Source: Chitinophagales bacterium
GTDB lineage: Bacteria > Bacteroidota > Bacteroidia > Chitinophagales > JADIYW01
Assembly: GCA_019694955.1 (NCBI GenBank)
Contig: JAIBAX010000013.1
Location: forward strand, 1 to 64,000
Direction of reading: 5' to 3'
DNA: 64,000 bases
This document shows positions 1-7,818 of the stretch, in pieces; positions within the stretch are counted from its first letter, which is position 1; each line of letters starts with the position of its first letter. The position numbers were made by a program, and so were the translations under genes. Under the pieces are notes generated by a model. The model searched no databases. It was not told the origin of the DNA and saw only the letters and a program-made list of their open reading frames with translations.

Positions 1-19
1 AGGTGCTGTTATGCATACG

Positions 20-820
20 TTATTTTATTTCGTTTGTCATTCTATTAAATAATTGTTCTACTTCTGTCCAGTTAGTTTTGTCAGTTGGCTCTTGGTATAG
101 TAGTCGAAGAGTAGAGAAAAACTCATCTTTTCTTTCTTTGTGTTCTTCAACTAATCTTTGCTTGTCTATTTTGATATTAACCCATTCTTTTGCAACCGCT
201 AACTCAACTTGTTTGTCCATTGCTGCAAAGAATGATTGGCCAAAAACTTCTATTTTTTTTACAAAGTTGGAATAGTCCATTTCAAAACTACCGTCCTTCG
301 CTGTCCACAAACTTATACCATTCTCCAAAATGTGTTCTGTGTCCCAAACAATTCTCACTTTGTTGTTTCTTCTAAAAAATGATAAATGTGGCCCACCAAT
401 TAAGTGTCCAGAATCAAAGGTTCTTTGGTATGTCCACGAAATTAATTTGTCATACTCTTCAAAATAAAAATCGCTGTATTCGTCTTCGTCTGTGTCGTAA
501 ATGTCAAGCCATTTTTTTGAATCAGATTGAAATTTTTTCAGCTCGTTTGTCAAGTGATAAAATTCTTCAGGAACTGTCTCTCTAATCTTGTCAAAAAGTT
601 CTGTGAAATCTTCAATAAATCTAATTAAGGGGTAGTTATTATATGGTGTAGGTTTATTCCCCCAATGATTAATTGCTTCTGTTGAATATTCATAAATCGT
701 TTGGTCTCCAAAATTTAACCATAAGTCACCATCTGTCAGCCAAAACCAACTTGTAGACAAATTGGGCTCTTGCCCAATAGGTAATAAGTCGTCTATTTCT
801 CGTAGCTTAAAATTTATCAC
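20..820 (-). CDS. DUF5984-like protein
   Basis: This is a 266-residue acidic soluble protein with no signal peptide or membrane segment. The N-terminal pattern (a Trp/Leu-rich stretch ending LTDGDLWLNFG, then YEYS) resembles the DUF5984 family, whose function is not known. The start is GTG; no ATG lies upstream in frame near it. It sits on the same strand as a Fic protein and a small unknown protein, with loose spacing, in what looks like an accessory patch rather than an operon. The family assignment is from memory of its pattern and is moderately sure; no biochemical role can be given. Confidence 0.7.
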   Translation of the reverse strand: MINFKLREIDDLLPIGQEPNLSTSWFWLTDGDLWLNFGDQTIYEYSTEAINHWGNKPTPYNNYPLIRFIEDFTELFDKIRETVPEEFYHLTNELKKFQSDSKKWLDIYDTDEDEYSDFYFEEYDKLISWTYQRTFDSGHLIGGPHLSFFRRNNKVRIVWDTEHILENGISLWTAKDGSFEMDYSNFVKKIEVFGQSFFAAMDKQVELAVAKEWVNIKIDKQRLVEEHKERKDEFFSTLRLLYQEPTDKTNWTEVEQLFNRMTNEIK

Positions 821-912
821 TGTCGTAATTTTTACAATGACGCCTGACGTTTTGAGCCATACGCTGTGGCGGAGTTAAAAGTATGCAATTGTCAACTTAG
901 AAAAAAGAAAAT

Positions 913-993
913 GTGGAAAAGCAAGCCTCAACTGTGAACAAAATTGCCATAGCGGCTGGGTCAGGGTTAGTGGCTGGGGCTATTAAAATTCAT
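913..993 (+). pseudogene. Possible truncated 5' end of a membrane protein gene
   Basis: A GTG codon at 913 opens a frame whose first 26 or so residues look like a real N-terminus: a short polar start (EKQAST), then a Gly/Ala-rich hydrophobic stretch. After about position 990 the frame runs antisense into the 3' end of the fic gene and its composition changes. I read this as the 5' stub of a gene, perhaps a small membrane protein, cut off when the accessory genes were joined here. The parent family is not identified and chance coding cannot be excluded. Confidence 0.3.
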
Positions 994-2089
994 TTCTTTT
1001 CATTTCATAATTTGTACTTCTACCTCCTTGTTCACTCTTTATCAAAATTCCTTTTTCAATTAAATCTTGTATGTCCCGCAAAGCAGTGTCTTGGGAGCAT
1101 TTTCCAATCTTTGCCCATTTTTTAGTATTTAGAACTCCTTCAAAATCGTCCATCAGCATATTTAGGATTTTTCTTTGTCTGTCATTTATGTTAACTCTAG
1201 TGTATTTTAACCAGAAAGAGTGTTTGTAAATTATTTTCTCAAGAAGCGTTTCAGAATTCTCAAGAGAACGTAATAAACAATTCAAAAACCATTCGAGCCA
1301 ACTAGTAATATCTAAACCACCTTTTTGAGTTTTTTCCAATATGTCATAATAGGTGTTTCGTTCTTTTCTGATTTGTGTCGACATACTATAAAATCTGTAC
1401 GATTGTTCATCAGAACGAGCTAGTAACATATCACTTAAGGCTCTTGAAATTCTACCGTTTCCATCTTCAAAAGGGTGAAGTGTAACAAACCATAAATGTG
1501 TAATTGCTGATTTAAGCACTAAATCAGTGTTTTGTTCCAAATTAAACCAATCGAAGAATATCCGCATTTCATTTTTAAGTTGAGCCGCTGGTGGCGCTTG
1601 ATAGTGAACTTTTTCCTTACCTATAGCTCCAGACACAACCTGCATTGGTCCGGTTGAATCGTCACGCCAGTTTCCAACAATAATTTTGTACATTCCACTT
1701 AGCCCAGTTGGAAACAGAGCAATATGCCATGAAAATAACCGTTCCTTATTTAGTTCTTGTTCATAGTTCTTGGTTGCATCAATCATTAAGTCAACTATTC
1801 CGTCAACATTACGTTCAGAATATACTAATCCTGATATATTTAATCCTAATCGTCTGGCAATTGAAGACCTTACTTGTTCTCTATCGAGAAATTCACCTTC
1901 TATTTCAGTAGATTTAATAATTTCCTGAGTTAAAATTTCAAGATTTGCTTCATTGCGTAGTTCAAATCCCAATGCTCCCATTTTCCCAATAAGCTTGCCT
2001 TGTCTGTTTCTTACATACGCAAGCAATGGTAAAAGTTTTTCGCTGTTCCACTCAAAAATTGGCCAATTTTGATTGTTATATAAATACAT
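983..2089 (-). CDS. Fic family protein (DUF4172 N-terminus), self-inhibited class
   Basis: This 368-residue protein carries the Fic core motif HPFEDGNGR at residues 205-213, the signature of enzymes that usually transfer AMP from ATP to a protein hydroxyl. The N-terminal part resembles DUF4172. Residues 60-65 (STEIEG) fit the inhibitory-helix motif [S/T]xxxE[G/N], whose Glu blocks the ATP gamma-phosphate site. Because this motif precedes the Fic core in the same chain, this would be a class II, intramolecularly inhibited Fic protein. The C-terminal ~80 residues look like a winged helix (TALRDIQDLIEKGIL), a common arrangement in chromosomal Fic proteins that may bind DNA. The target is unknown. 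There is no separate antitoxin gene next to it, consistent with built-in inhibition. Confidence 0.93.
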   Translation of the reverse strand: MYLYNNQNWPIFEWNSEKLLPLLAYVRNRQGKLIGKMGALGFELRNEANLEILTQEIIKSTEIEGEFLDREQVRSSIARRLGLNISGLVYSERNVDGIVDLMIDATKNYEQELNKERLFSWHIALFPTGLSGMYKIIVGNWRDDSTGPMQVVSGAIGKEKVHYQAPPAAQLKNEMRIFFDWFNLEQNTDLVLKSAITHLWFVTLHPFEDGNGRISRALSDMLLARSDEQSYRFYSMSTQIRKERNTYYDILEKTQKGGLDITSWLEWFLNCLLRSLENSETLLEKIIYKHSFWLKYTRVNINDRQRKILNMLMDDFEGVLNTKKWAKIGKCSQDTALRDIQDLIEKGILIKSEQGGRSTNYEMKRNEF

Positions 2090-2231
2090 GATTCTTTTTC
2101 TCCGCTAATTATGCGTCTAAAATAACATTTAATCTCCGCACAATCAAATAAAAACCGCAAATTTTGCGTACATAATTCATCCATTAGCTTAAATTGCGCC
2201 AAATGTGTGTTAACACTCGTTTTTCTCCTCT

Positions 2232-2657
2232 CTACACGAAATTCAAATAGTTAATTTCTTCTGTCACTATTTTCTTTTCTGTTTCGTTCAATGTCGAAGC
2301 TAATTTGCTTTTCATTATCTGTCCACTCTGCAAAATGTCCAGCCACTTGGGATCTGTTAAAATTGCTTCATGGTCATAGTCGTCATTTTTCGGTGCGTTG
2401 TATTTATCCAATGCTTTGTGCCAGTCTTTAATTATTTCTAACTCCTTGTCTGTCAACCAACCATTGTCAATTTGATATTTATAGTTGTCGTCAATACTTA
2501 AGTCATCAAAATAACTGCACATAAATTCGACAAATGACCAATGAGGATTTGTATGTGTCTTGTCGAGCCAAGATTTCTTTTGAAGGTCAAGCGAAGTCAA
2601 TTCGTTAATACAACCAAGCCACCTTTCTCGCCATAATTTTTTGTTGTCACTTGTCAT
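2232..2657 (-). CDS. Hypothetical protein, possibly SCO4402-like
   Basis: This is a small acidic soluble protein of 141 residues rich in Trp, Asp and Lys, with no signal peptide. The order of conserved-looking features (a Trp near residue 30, a YFDD box, a short DKELEII helix, then a DPKW box) is reminiscent of the SCO4402 family, but I would not rely on that. It lies upstream of fic on the same strand, separated by about 140 bp of AT-rich DNA with the perfect dyad GTGTTAACAC at 2207-2216. Function unknown. Confidence 0.6.
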   Translation of the reverse strand: MTSDNKKLWRERWLGCINELTSLDLQKKSWLDKTHTNPHWSFVEFMCSYFDDLSIDDNYKYQIDNGWLTDKELEIIKDWHKALDKYNAPKNDDYDHEAILTDPKWLDILQSGQIMKSKLASTLNETEKKIVTEEINYLNFV

Positions 2658-2843
2658 TACACTTGTCTCTGTTGTCTGCTTTTAAAATGAGTGCTAACTT
2701 GTGTATACCAAGCCAAAGAAGCACATATACATCTAACAGTAGGTTGGATATGCGCTACTCGGTAGCGATTTCTTTTTCCTCAAAAATAAGAATATTTCAT
2801 CATAGAGCATAGCATTTTTAATAAAATACCTTGTACAAATGAT

Positions 2844-3587
2844 CTACAGCGCCTCTATCATTTTCAATACCTCCGTACGTTTCCTTGATGATACCGGGAC
2901 TTGTGTTTCATCTTGTAATACCAATACATCTTCTGTTTTTATGAAGGCTTTTATGCAGGCAGTATTCACCAAATGGGACTGATGTACCCTAAAAAAACCG
3001 TGATCCTTGAGGATGTCTTCATACTCTTTGAGTGTTTTTGTAACGATAAGCTTGGGTTTATCTTTGAAGTGAAATATGGTATAGTTGACTTCACTCTCGC
3101 AACGGATGATATCGGCAATATTGACGATAAAAATGCGGTCCATGGTGTTGAGTGCCAGTTTATTGTGTACTGCCTTGGGCTGCAACTGCTTTTTAAACAG
3201 GTCATACTTTGCCTGCTCATTTTCGGGCGTAATTTTGAGTTTATTGATGGCTGACACCAATTCATCGGGGTCAACGGGTTTTAGCAAATAATCGATGGCA
3301 GCATACTTAAAAGCCTTGATGGCATAGGCATCTGAGGCGGTGATGAAGATGATTTTGAAATTTATTTCTTCCAAAACATCCAAGAGGTCAAACCCATTGC
3401 CATCCTGCATTTGTATATCCAGAAAAAGAACATCCGGTCGTTTTTTTTTCAATAGTTTGGCAGCCTCGATAACTCCTCCGGCCTCACCAATGACTTCTAC
3501 CTGCGGGGCATACACTTGTAAATCCTTTTTTAAGGTGAGGCGCGCATGCTCAAAATCATCTACTAATATTGCCTTTAGCTTGTTCAT
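2844..3587 (-). CDS. LytTR-family response regulator
   Basis: A 247-residue two-domain regulator. Residues 1-120 form a CheY-like receiver with the acidic pair at D10-D11, the phosphorylatable Asp in VLFLDIQM and the conserved Lys in YLLKPVDPDEL. Residues 145-247 form a LytTR DNA-binding domain (RIFIVNIADIIRCESEVNYT, then FFRVHQSHLVN). It starts 3 nt after the stop of the sensor kinase gene, so the two are translated from one message and form a LytS/LytR-type pair. LytTR regulators usually bind paired direct repeats upstream of their targets. The target is not evident here. Confidence 0.95.
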   Translation of the reverse strand: MNKLKAILVDDFEHARLTLKKDLQVYAPQVEVIGEAGGVIEAAKLLKKKRPDVLFLDIQMQDGNGFDLLDVLEEINFKIIFITASDAYAIKAFKYAAIDYLLKPVDPDELVSAINKLKITPENEQAKYDLFKKQLQPKAVHNKLALNTMDRIFIVNIADIIRCESEVNYTIFHFKDKPKLIVTKTLKEYEDILKDHGFFRVHQSHLVNTACIKAFIKTEDVLVLQDETQVPVSSRKRTEVLKMIEAL

Positions 3588-3590
3588 GTA

Positions 3591-6500
3591 TCAATTTAGT
3601 TTTAATCTGACTGTAACGATTGTTCCCTTTGGCTGTCCATGTTCATCTTGCATGTCTTCAATAGCGATGCTATTCTCCGGTTCATTCAATAATGCTAAAC
3701 GCTCTCGGGTTACCTTAAGTGCGGTAGATGCATGGTGAACATCTTTGCTATTTTCCTGAAGGGCGGAAGAGGCTTCCCTGCCAATTCCGTTATCTTCAAT
3801 GGTACAGACCAATACATTGTCTACTTCTTTGAAGGAGATTTGTATTATGCCCCGTTTGTTTTTTAGGTGTAAGATGCCGTGTTTAATGCTGTTTTCTACA
3901 AATGGCTGCAATAGCATGGGCGGCAGTTGGATGAAATCCTTTTCGATTTGCTCATCTACCTCGATGGAGTAATCAAATTGCTTGCTATGACAGAAATATT
4001 CTATGAGCAAATAATTGTCCAATAATTGTATTTCTTCCTGCAAAGAAATCATGCTGGTTTTTGAATTATTTAATATCTGCCGCATCAATCGGGAGAACTT
4101 CGCTAAATAATACCGCGCTTCTTGTTCGTTATCCGTACCAATTAACGATTGGATGGAGTTGAGCGCATTAAAGATAAAATGTGGGTTCATTTGGAGGCGC
4201 AGGGCTTTTTGTTCGAGTTCGGCGATAGATTTTTCGAGTGCCAATTGTCGTTCTTTTTCATGTGCTTTCTTGCGAATGCTGTTCACCCTCCATTTAAACA
4301 ATATAAAGACCATCGCAAGGAATGTTGCGACTAGGAGTAGTAAAAACCACCAAGTCTTCCAGAATGGTGTGCTGATGGTAAAGTAAAATTGGACAGGTTG
4401 CTTATTCCAGACATGATCTTCATTGCTGGCTTTTAACTCAAAAACGTAGTGCCCGGGAGGAATCTGGGCGTATGTAACACTCAAGTTGCCGGAGGGTGGC
4501 GACCATTTATTCTCATAACCCACCAGTCGCCATGCAAATTGAACGCCTTCCGGATTACTGAAGTTAATGGCATCGAAATCAAAGGTAAGGTGGTTGTCAT
4601 TAGGCTTAAAAACATGTTTTGATGTATTATCCATCAGATAGGTTTTGTAATTCCCATTGAGGATAGAAGTATAAAACAACCTTATGTCTATAATTTTGGT
4701 GATGGGTGGAATGTTATTGCTGATATCATCGCGGGGATTAAATTTCTCTAAACCATTGATCGTACCGAACCATATTGTGCCATCAACATCTCGGAAGACG
4801 GCATTTTGCACCGTCTCAATACCCAAGAATCCTTCTCCTTTGCCATAGTGCTTTACTTTCTTCATCTTATTATCGGGAGAAAAACTAAGGAAATCCACTC
4901 CTTTTTCACTTCCTGCAAACAAGTTTCCATGACCGTCACTGATGAGTTGGTAACAATTTTCGGAACTTAGCGACTCCTTATAGGCAGTCAACTGATAGGT
5001 TTTTGTTTGTATCCTCACGATGCCGTTATCGGCTGTACCGACGAAAATTGCATTTTTCCCATCGTAGCAAAGTGCCTTAATATTATCGGAAGGCAAACCA
5101 TTTACTGTTTGGATTTTAGCCAGTCGGTTTCCTTTCACATCTAAAACACCGACGCCATTACTTTCTGTTCCATACCAAATATTTCCGTCGCCATCTGTAA
5201 TTATTGTGCTGATTCTATCTTGTATGAGTCCGTTTGCTGTTGAATATTTTTGTACAATCCAGTTATTCCTTCCTTTTTGGGCGTTGCTGATCTTATAAAT
5301 ACCATTTCCTGCGGTGGCCACCCATATACTTCCGGCAAGGTCCTTGGCAAAACCTCTAACGTATAGTTCGGAAAAAATGGGAATGTCTTCAACCAGTGTA
5401 TCCTGCGTACGCAAGACAAAAATGCCATTTCCATCTGTACCGAAAAGTATATTGCCTTCACTATCCTCAGTTATAGCACGAATTTTCTGTTGTGAAATGG
5501 GTTTCCCTTCAAATGGATTGATTACTTTATTGCCTAGTATTATGGAAACGCCTTTATCGCCATTTCCAACCCATAATCTATTGCGGCTATCTCTAAAAAT
5601 ACTATAAATATAATTGCCTTTTAGTCCAGAATTCCTATCGAAGTGGACAAATTCTTTTCCCATGTAATAGCAAAGCCCAGACCCTGACGTTGCTAACCAG
5701 TAATTACCGCTATTGTCCTGACAAACGCTGCGCACGTGGTTATTGGGTAATCCTGATTGGTCGTTCAGCGAACTGACATTTCTGGAGGCTACATTATATA
5801 TACAGATTCCACTATTGAGTGTCGAGAGCCAGACATTATTTTTGTCGTCTTTAAAAATAGATAAAACGATGTCGTCACTCATGTTCAATTCTGCTACTGG
5901 CTTAACCTGATTATTATGGAAGGCATATAAGCCGTGTTCATAAGTACCCACCCACAGTTTATGTTCTACTACAGACAGGGTTGTTATAGGCACTGTAGTA
6001 AAACCTCGATTTTCTATCTTATGTATGGTTGCCTTTTTTTGCTGTAAAGAAAGTTGGTATAAACCGAACTGTGTGCCAAAGTAGTAACTTCCCTTATAGG
6101 AACAGATGGCATTTACTACCATAGATGTTAAATGGCATTGCTTAAAAAGATCAACTATACTGTCTCCATCTTTTAACAGTACACCTTTTGACGTTGCCAA
6201 AAGTGTTTGTTGTTCGTCAATAAAAATAAAATCCTGTACCCAAACCGGGCGATCCATATATTTTTGGAGATAATTTTTAAATACCCGCTCATTTTTGTCA
6301 TAAATGGAAAAGCCGTCATTGGTACCCATCCATAATTGATTATTATGTTCTTTTATGCTTAGTATATAATTATTGCAGAGTCCATCCTGTGTAGTGTAGG
6401 TAGTAAATTTTTTACCATTAAACTTGCACACCCCTCCACCACGCGTGCCTGCCCATAAATAGCCTTCGCTATCCTGTAGCAAAGCATATACCTGCGATTG

Positions 6501-6674
6501 CGCCAATCCTTCTTGTACGGAATAACTACGAAAGATATATTGCTGTGCCGATAGCATTGGAACAACCATCATCATGGCTAACATGCCTATCCATTCACGA
6601 AATCTGGAAGTGGAAGAAAATATATCTTTTACAAGGGCTATTCTTTCCAAACATATAATTTGGGTGAGAGTCAT
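3591..6674 (-). CDS. Beta-propeller sensor histidine kinase (reg_prop, Y_Y_Y, LytS-type kinase)
   Basis: From the ATG at 6674 the protein has 1,027 residues. It opens with a signal-peptide-like segment ending MLSAQQ and continues with many two-component regulator propeller repeats (patterns such as LWVGTYEHGLYAF and IWYGTESNGVGVL). A Y_Y_Y domain, one membrane helix near residues 775-795, a short coiled coil and a LytS-type kinase follow. The phospho-acceptor His lies in MNPHFIFN (about H832), the N-box in FVENSIKHG and the G-box in DNGIGRE. It should sense a periplasmic signal, often a glycan in this kinase class, and phosphorylate the adjacent LytTR regulator. The frame stays open to an ATG at 6848, but those extra 58 codons run through palindromic repeats typical of intergenic DNA, so I prefer 6674. 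A -7-like TATGTTTG at 6648-6655 leaves even a start at 6584 possible. Confidence 0.9.
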   Translation of the reverse strand: MTLTQIICLERIALVKDIFSSTSRFREWIGMLAMMMVVPMLSAQQYIFRSYSVQEGLAQSQVYALLQDSEGYLWAGTRGGGVCKFNGKKFTTYTTQDGLCNNYILSIKEHNNQLWMGTNDGFSIYDKNERVFKNYLQKYMDRPVWVQDFIFIDEQQTLLATSKGVLLKDGDSIVDLFKQCHLTSMVVNAICSYKGSYYFGTQFGLYQLSLQQKKATIHKIENRGFTTVPITTLSVVEHKLWVGTYEHGLYAFHNNQVKPVAELNMSDDIVLSIFKDDKNNVWLSTLNSGICIYNVASRNVSSLNDQSGLPNNHVRSVCQDNSGNYWLATSGSGLCYYMGKEFVHFDRNSGLKGNYIYSIFRDSRNRLWVGNGDKGVSIILGNKVINPFEGKPISQQKIRAITEDSEGNILFGTDGNGIFVLRTQDTLVEDIPIFSELYVRGFAKDLAGSIWVATAGNGIYKISNAQKGRNNWIVQKYSTANGLIQDRISTIITDGDGNIWYGTESNGVGVLDVKGNRLAKIQTVNGLPSDNIKALCYDGKNAIFVGTADNGIVRIQTKTYQLTAYKESLSSENCYQLISDGHGNLFAGSEKGVDFLSFSPDNKMKKVKHYGKGEGFLGIETVQNAVFRDVDGTIWFGTINGLEKFNPRDDISNNIPPITKIIDIRLFYTSILNGNYKTYLMDNTSKHVFKPNDNHLTFDFDAINFSNPEGVQFAWRLVGYENKWSPPSGNLSVTYAQIPPGHYVFELKASNEDHVWNKQPVQFYFTISTPFWKTWWFLLLLVATFLAMVFILFKWRVNSIRKKAHEKERQLALEKSIAELEQKALRLQMNPHFIFNALNSIQSLIGTDNEQEARYYLAKFSRLMRQILNNSKTSMISLQEEIQLLDNYLLIEYFCHSKQFDYSIEVDEQIEKDFIQLPPMLLQPFVENSIKHGILHLKNKRGIIQISFKEVDNVLVCTIEDNGIGREASSALQENSKDVHHASTALKVTRERLALLNEPENSIAIEDMQDEHGQPKGTIVTVRLKLN

Positions 6675-6688
6675 GGAAGTACTTGTTG

Positions 6689-6710
6689 AGGTTCGTGGAG
6701 ACACGAACCT
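6689..6710. repeat. Perfect palindrome, GTTCGTG/CACGAAC family
   Basis: A 9-bp perfect stem (AGGTTCGTG and its complement CACGAACCT) is closed by a GAGA loop. It lies upstream of the kinase gene. A related imperfect palindrome is found at 61970-61991. Confidence 0.8.
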
Positions 6711-6726
6711 GCCAAAAGATTTCAAG

Positions 6727-6753
6727 TTTCGGAGGGACACGAACCCACCGAAA
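6727..6753. repeat. Second dyad of the same intergenic repeat cluster
   Basis: Arms TTTCGG and CCGAAA flank a core containing GACACGAACCC. The segments 6704-6722 and 6740-6758 are near-identical direct copies offset by 36 nt (the CGAACC...AAAGATTT unit), so the two dyads look like a partial duplication. Confidence 0.6.
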
Positions 6754-6963
6754 GATTTTAGCAAACTACTTTCAAAGATTTTTCCTGCACACTTCAATAG
6801 AAGGTTTTCAACACAGTTTACGTCAATTTTAAAATCTTTGAAGCTCATCGATTAATCAGGATATTCCTACTAATATTTGCTTTTTTGGTACACTTAATCA
6901 AACTGTAATATTACTCCAAAAATCAGATATAATTTTATAAAAATATTCATTAGATAAGGTTTT

Positions 6964-7818
6964 ATGGAAAAGTCATTACAGTTAGAAATGCCGAAAAAAA
7001 GAGGGCATTGGAGAAAAAAAATAGGCAGGGAGTATTTTATCATTAAAAGAAAAATGCACTTATTAAGGAATCGTAGTTCTTATGCAAAAGCAAAAATGGC
7101 TATACCGTTTTGGCATGAATTATTCGAGCATAAGTCATTCTTATTAAGACCACTTCGGTCTGTAGATATGGAATTGCAGTACAATAAGGTTACCAACCTA
7201 AGCATTGCCATCTCACATATTAATGATATTGTTATCAAACCGGGCGAGGTTTTTTCCATCTGGAACTTAGTTGGCAAACCCACTAAATCTAAAGGATACT
7301 TGGAAGGATTGGTATTGGAAAATGGAAAAATATCCAGGGGCATCGGTGGTGGATTATGCCAATTGGGCAATCTATTATACTGGATGGCACTACACACTCC
7401 TTTGACTATCACTGAAAGATGGAGACATGGCTATGATGTTTTCCCGGATATCAACAGAACAATTCCCTTCGGTTGCGGAGCCACATTAGCCTACAACTAT
7501 TTGGATTTACAGCTAAAGAATGAAACAACACAATATTTTAAAATATCACTATGGCTGAGTGACACGCATCTACATGGTCAATTCTTTTCCAATCAACCAA
7601 AAAGTGTTCATTATGAAATAATCGAACGTGGACACATCATCCAACAACAATTTTGGGGCGGCTATAGCAGGCACAATCAAATTTGGAGGAAAACGTTCGA
7701 CATACATGACCATCTCTTTTCAGAAGAGCTCATCGCAGAAAATCATGCTATCATGATGTACCAACCTTTTTTGCCAGAAACAACAACATCAGATGAAAAG
7801 AAGATGTGCTACCGTTAA
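6964..7818 (+). CDS. VanW family protein
   Basis: A 284-residue protein with the VanW-family core at about residues 60-190, including KPGEVFSIWNLVG, GGGLCQLGNLLYW and NRTIPFGCGAT. VanW was named from vanB-type vancomycin resistance clusters, but its biochemical role is unknown and most family members occur without resistance genes, as here. There is no signal peptide and the N-terminus is strongly basic. Its 3' end overlaps the PBP1C start by 26 bp, which implies translational coupling and suggests a role in peptidoglycan or envelope work. The ATG at 6964 follows AT-rich DNA without a clear Shine-Dalgarno, normal for this phylum. Confidence 0.88.
   Translation: MEKSLQLEMPKKRGHWRKKIGREYFIIKRKMHLLRNRSSYAKAKMAIPFWHELFEHKSFLLRPLRSVDMELQYNKVTNLSIAISHINDIVIKPGEVFSIWNLVGKPTKSKGYLEGLVLENGKISRGIGGGLCQLGNLLYWMALHTPLTITERWRHGYDVFPDINRTIPFGCGATLAYNYLDLQLKNETTQYFKISLWLSDTHLHGQFFSNQPKSVHYEIIERGHIIQQQFWGGYSRHNQIWRKTFDIHDHLFSEELIAENHAIMMYQPFLPETTTSDEKKMCYR

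Noticed and set aside
2011-2202. 63-codon frame (minus) upstream of fic
   Set aside because: It overlaps the start of fic in another frame, has no protein-like features, and lies in AT-rich spacer DNA.
2731-2749. ATCTAAC-AGTAG-GTTGGAT, which matches integron attC core words (RYYYAAC and GTTRRRY)
   Set aside because: The two words are only 5 nt apart, while attC sites span more than 50 bp with inner L boxes. No integrase or cassette array is present.
6964-7818. Vancomycin resistance by VanW
   Set aside because: No vanR/S, vanH, ligase or vanX genes lie nearby, and VanW-family genes are common without resistance. The name reflects homology only.
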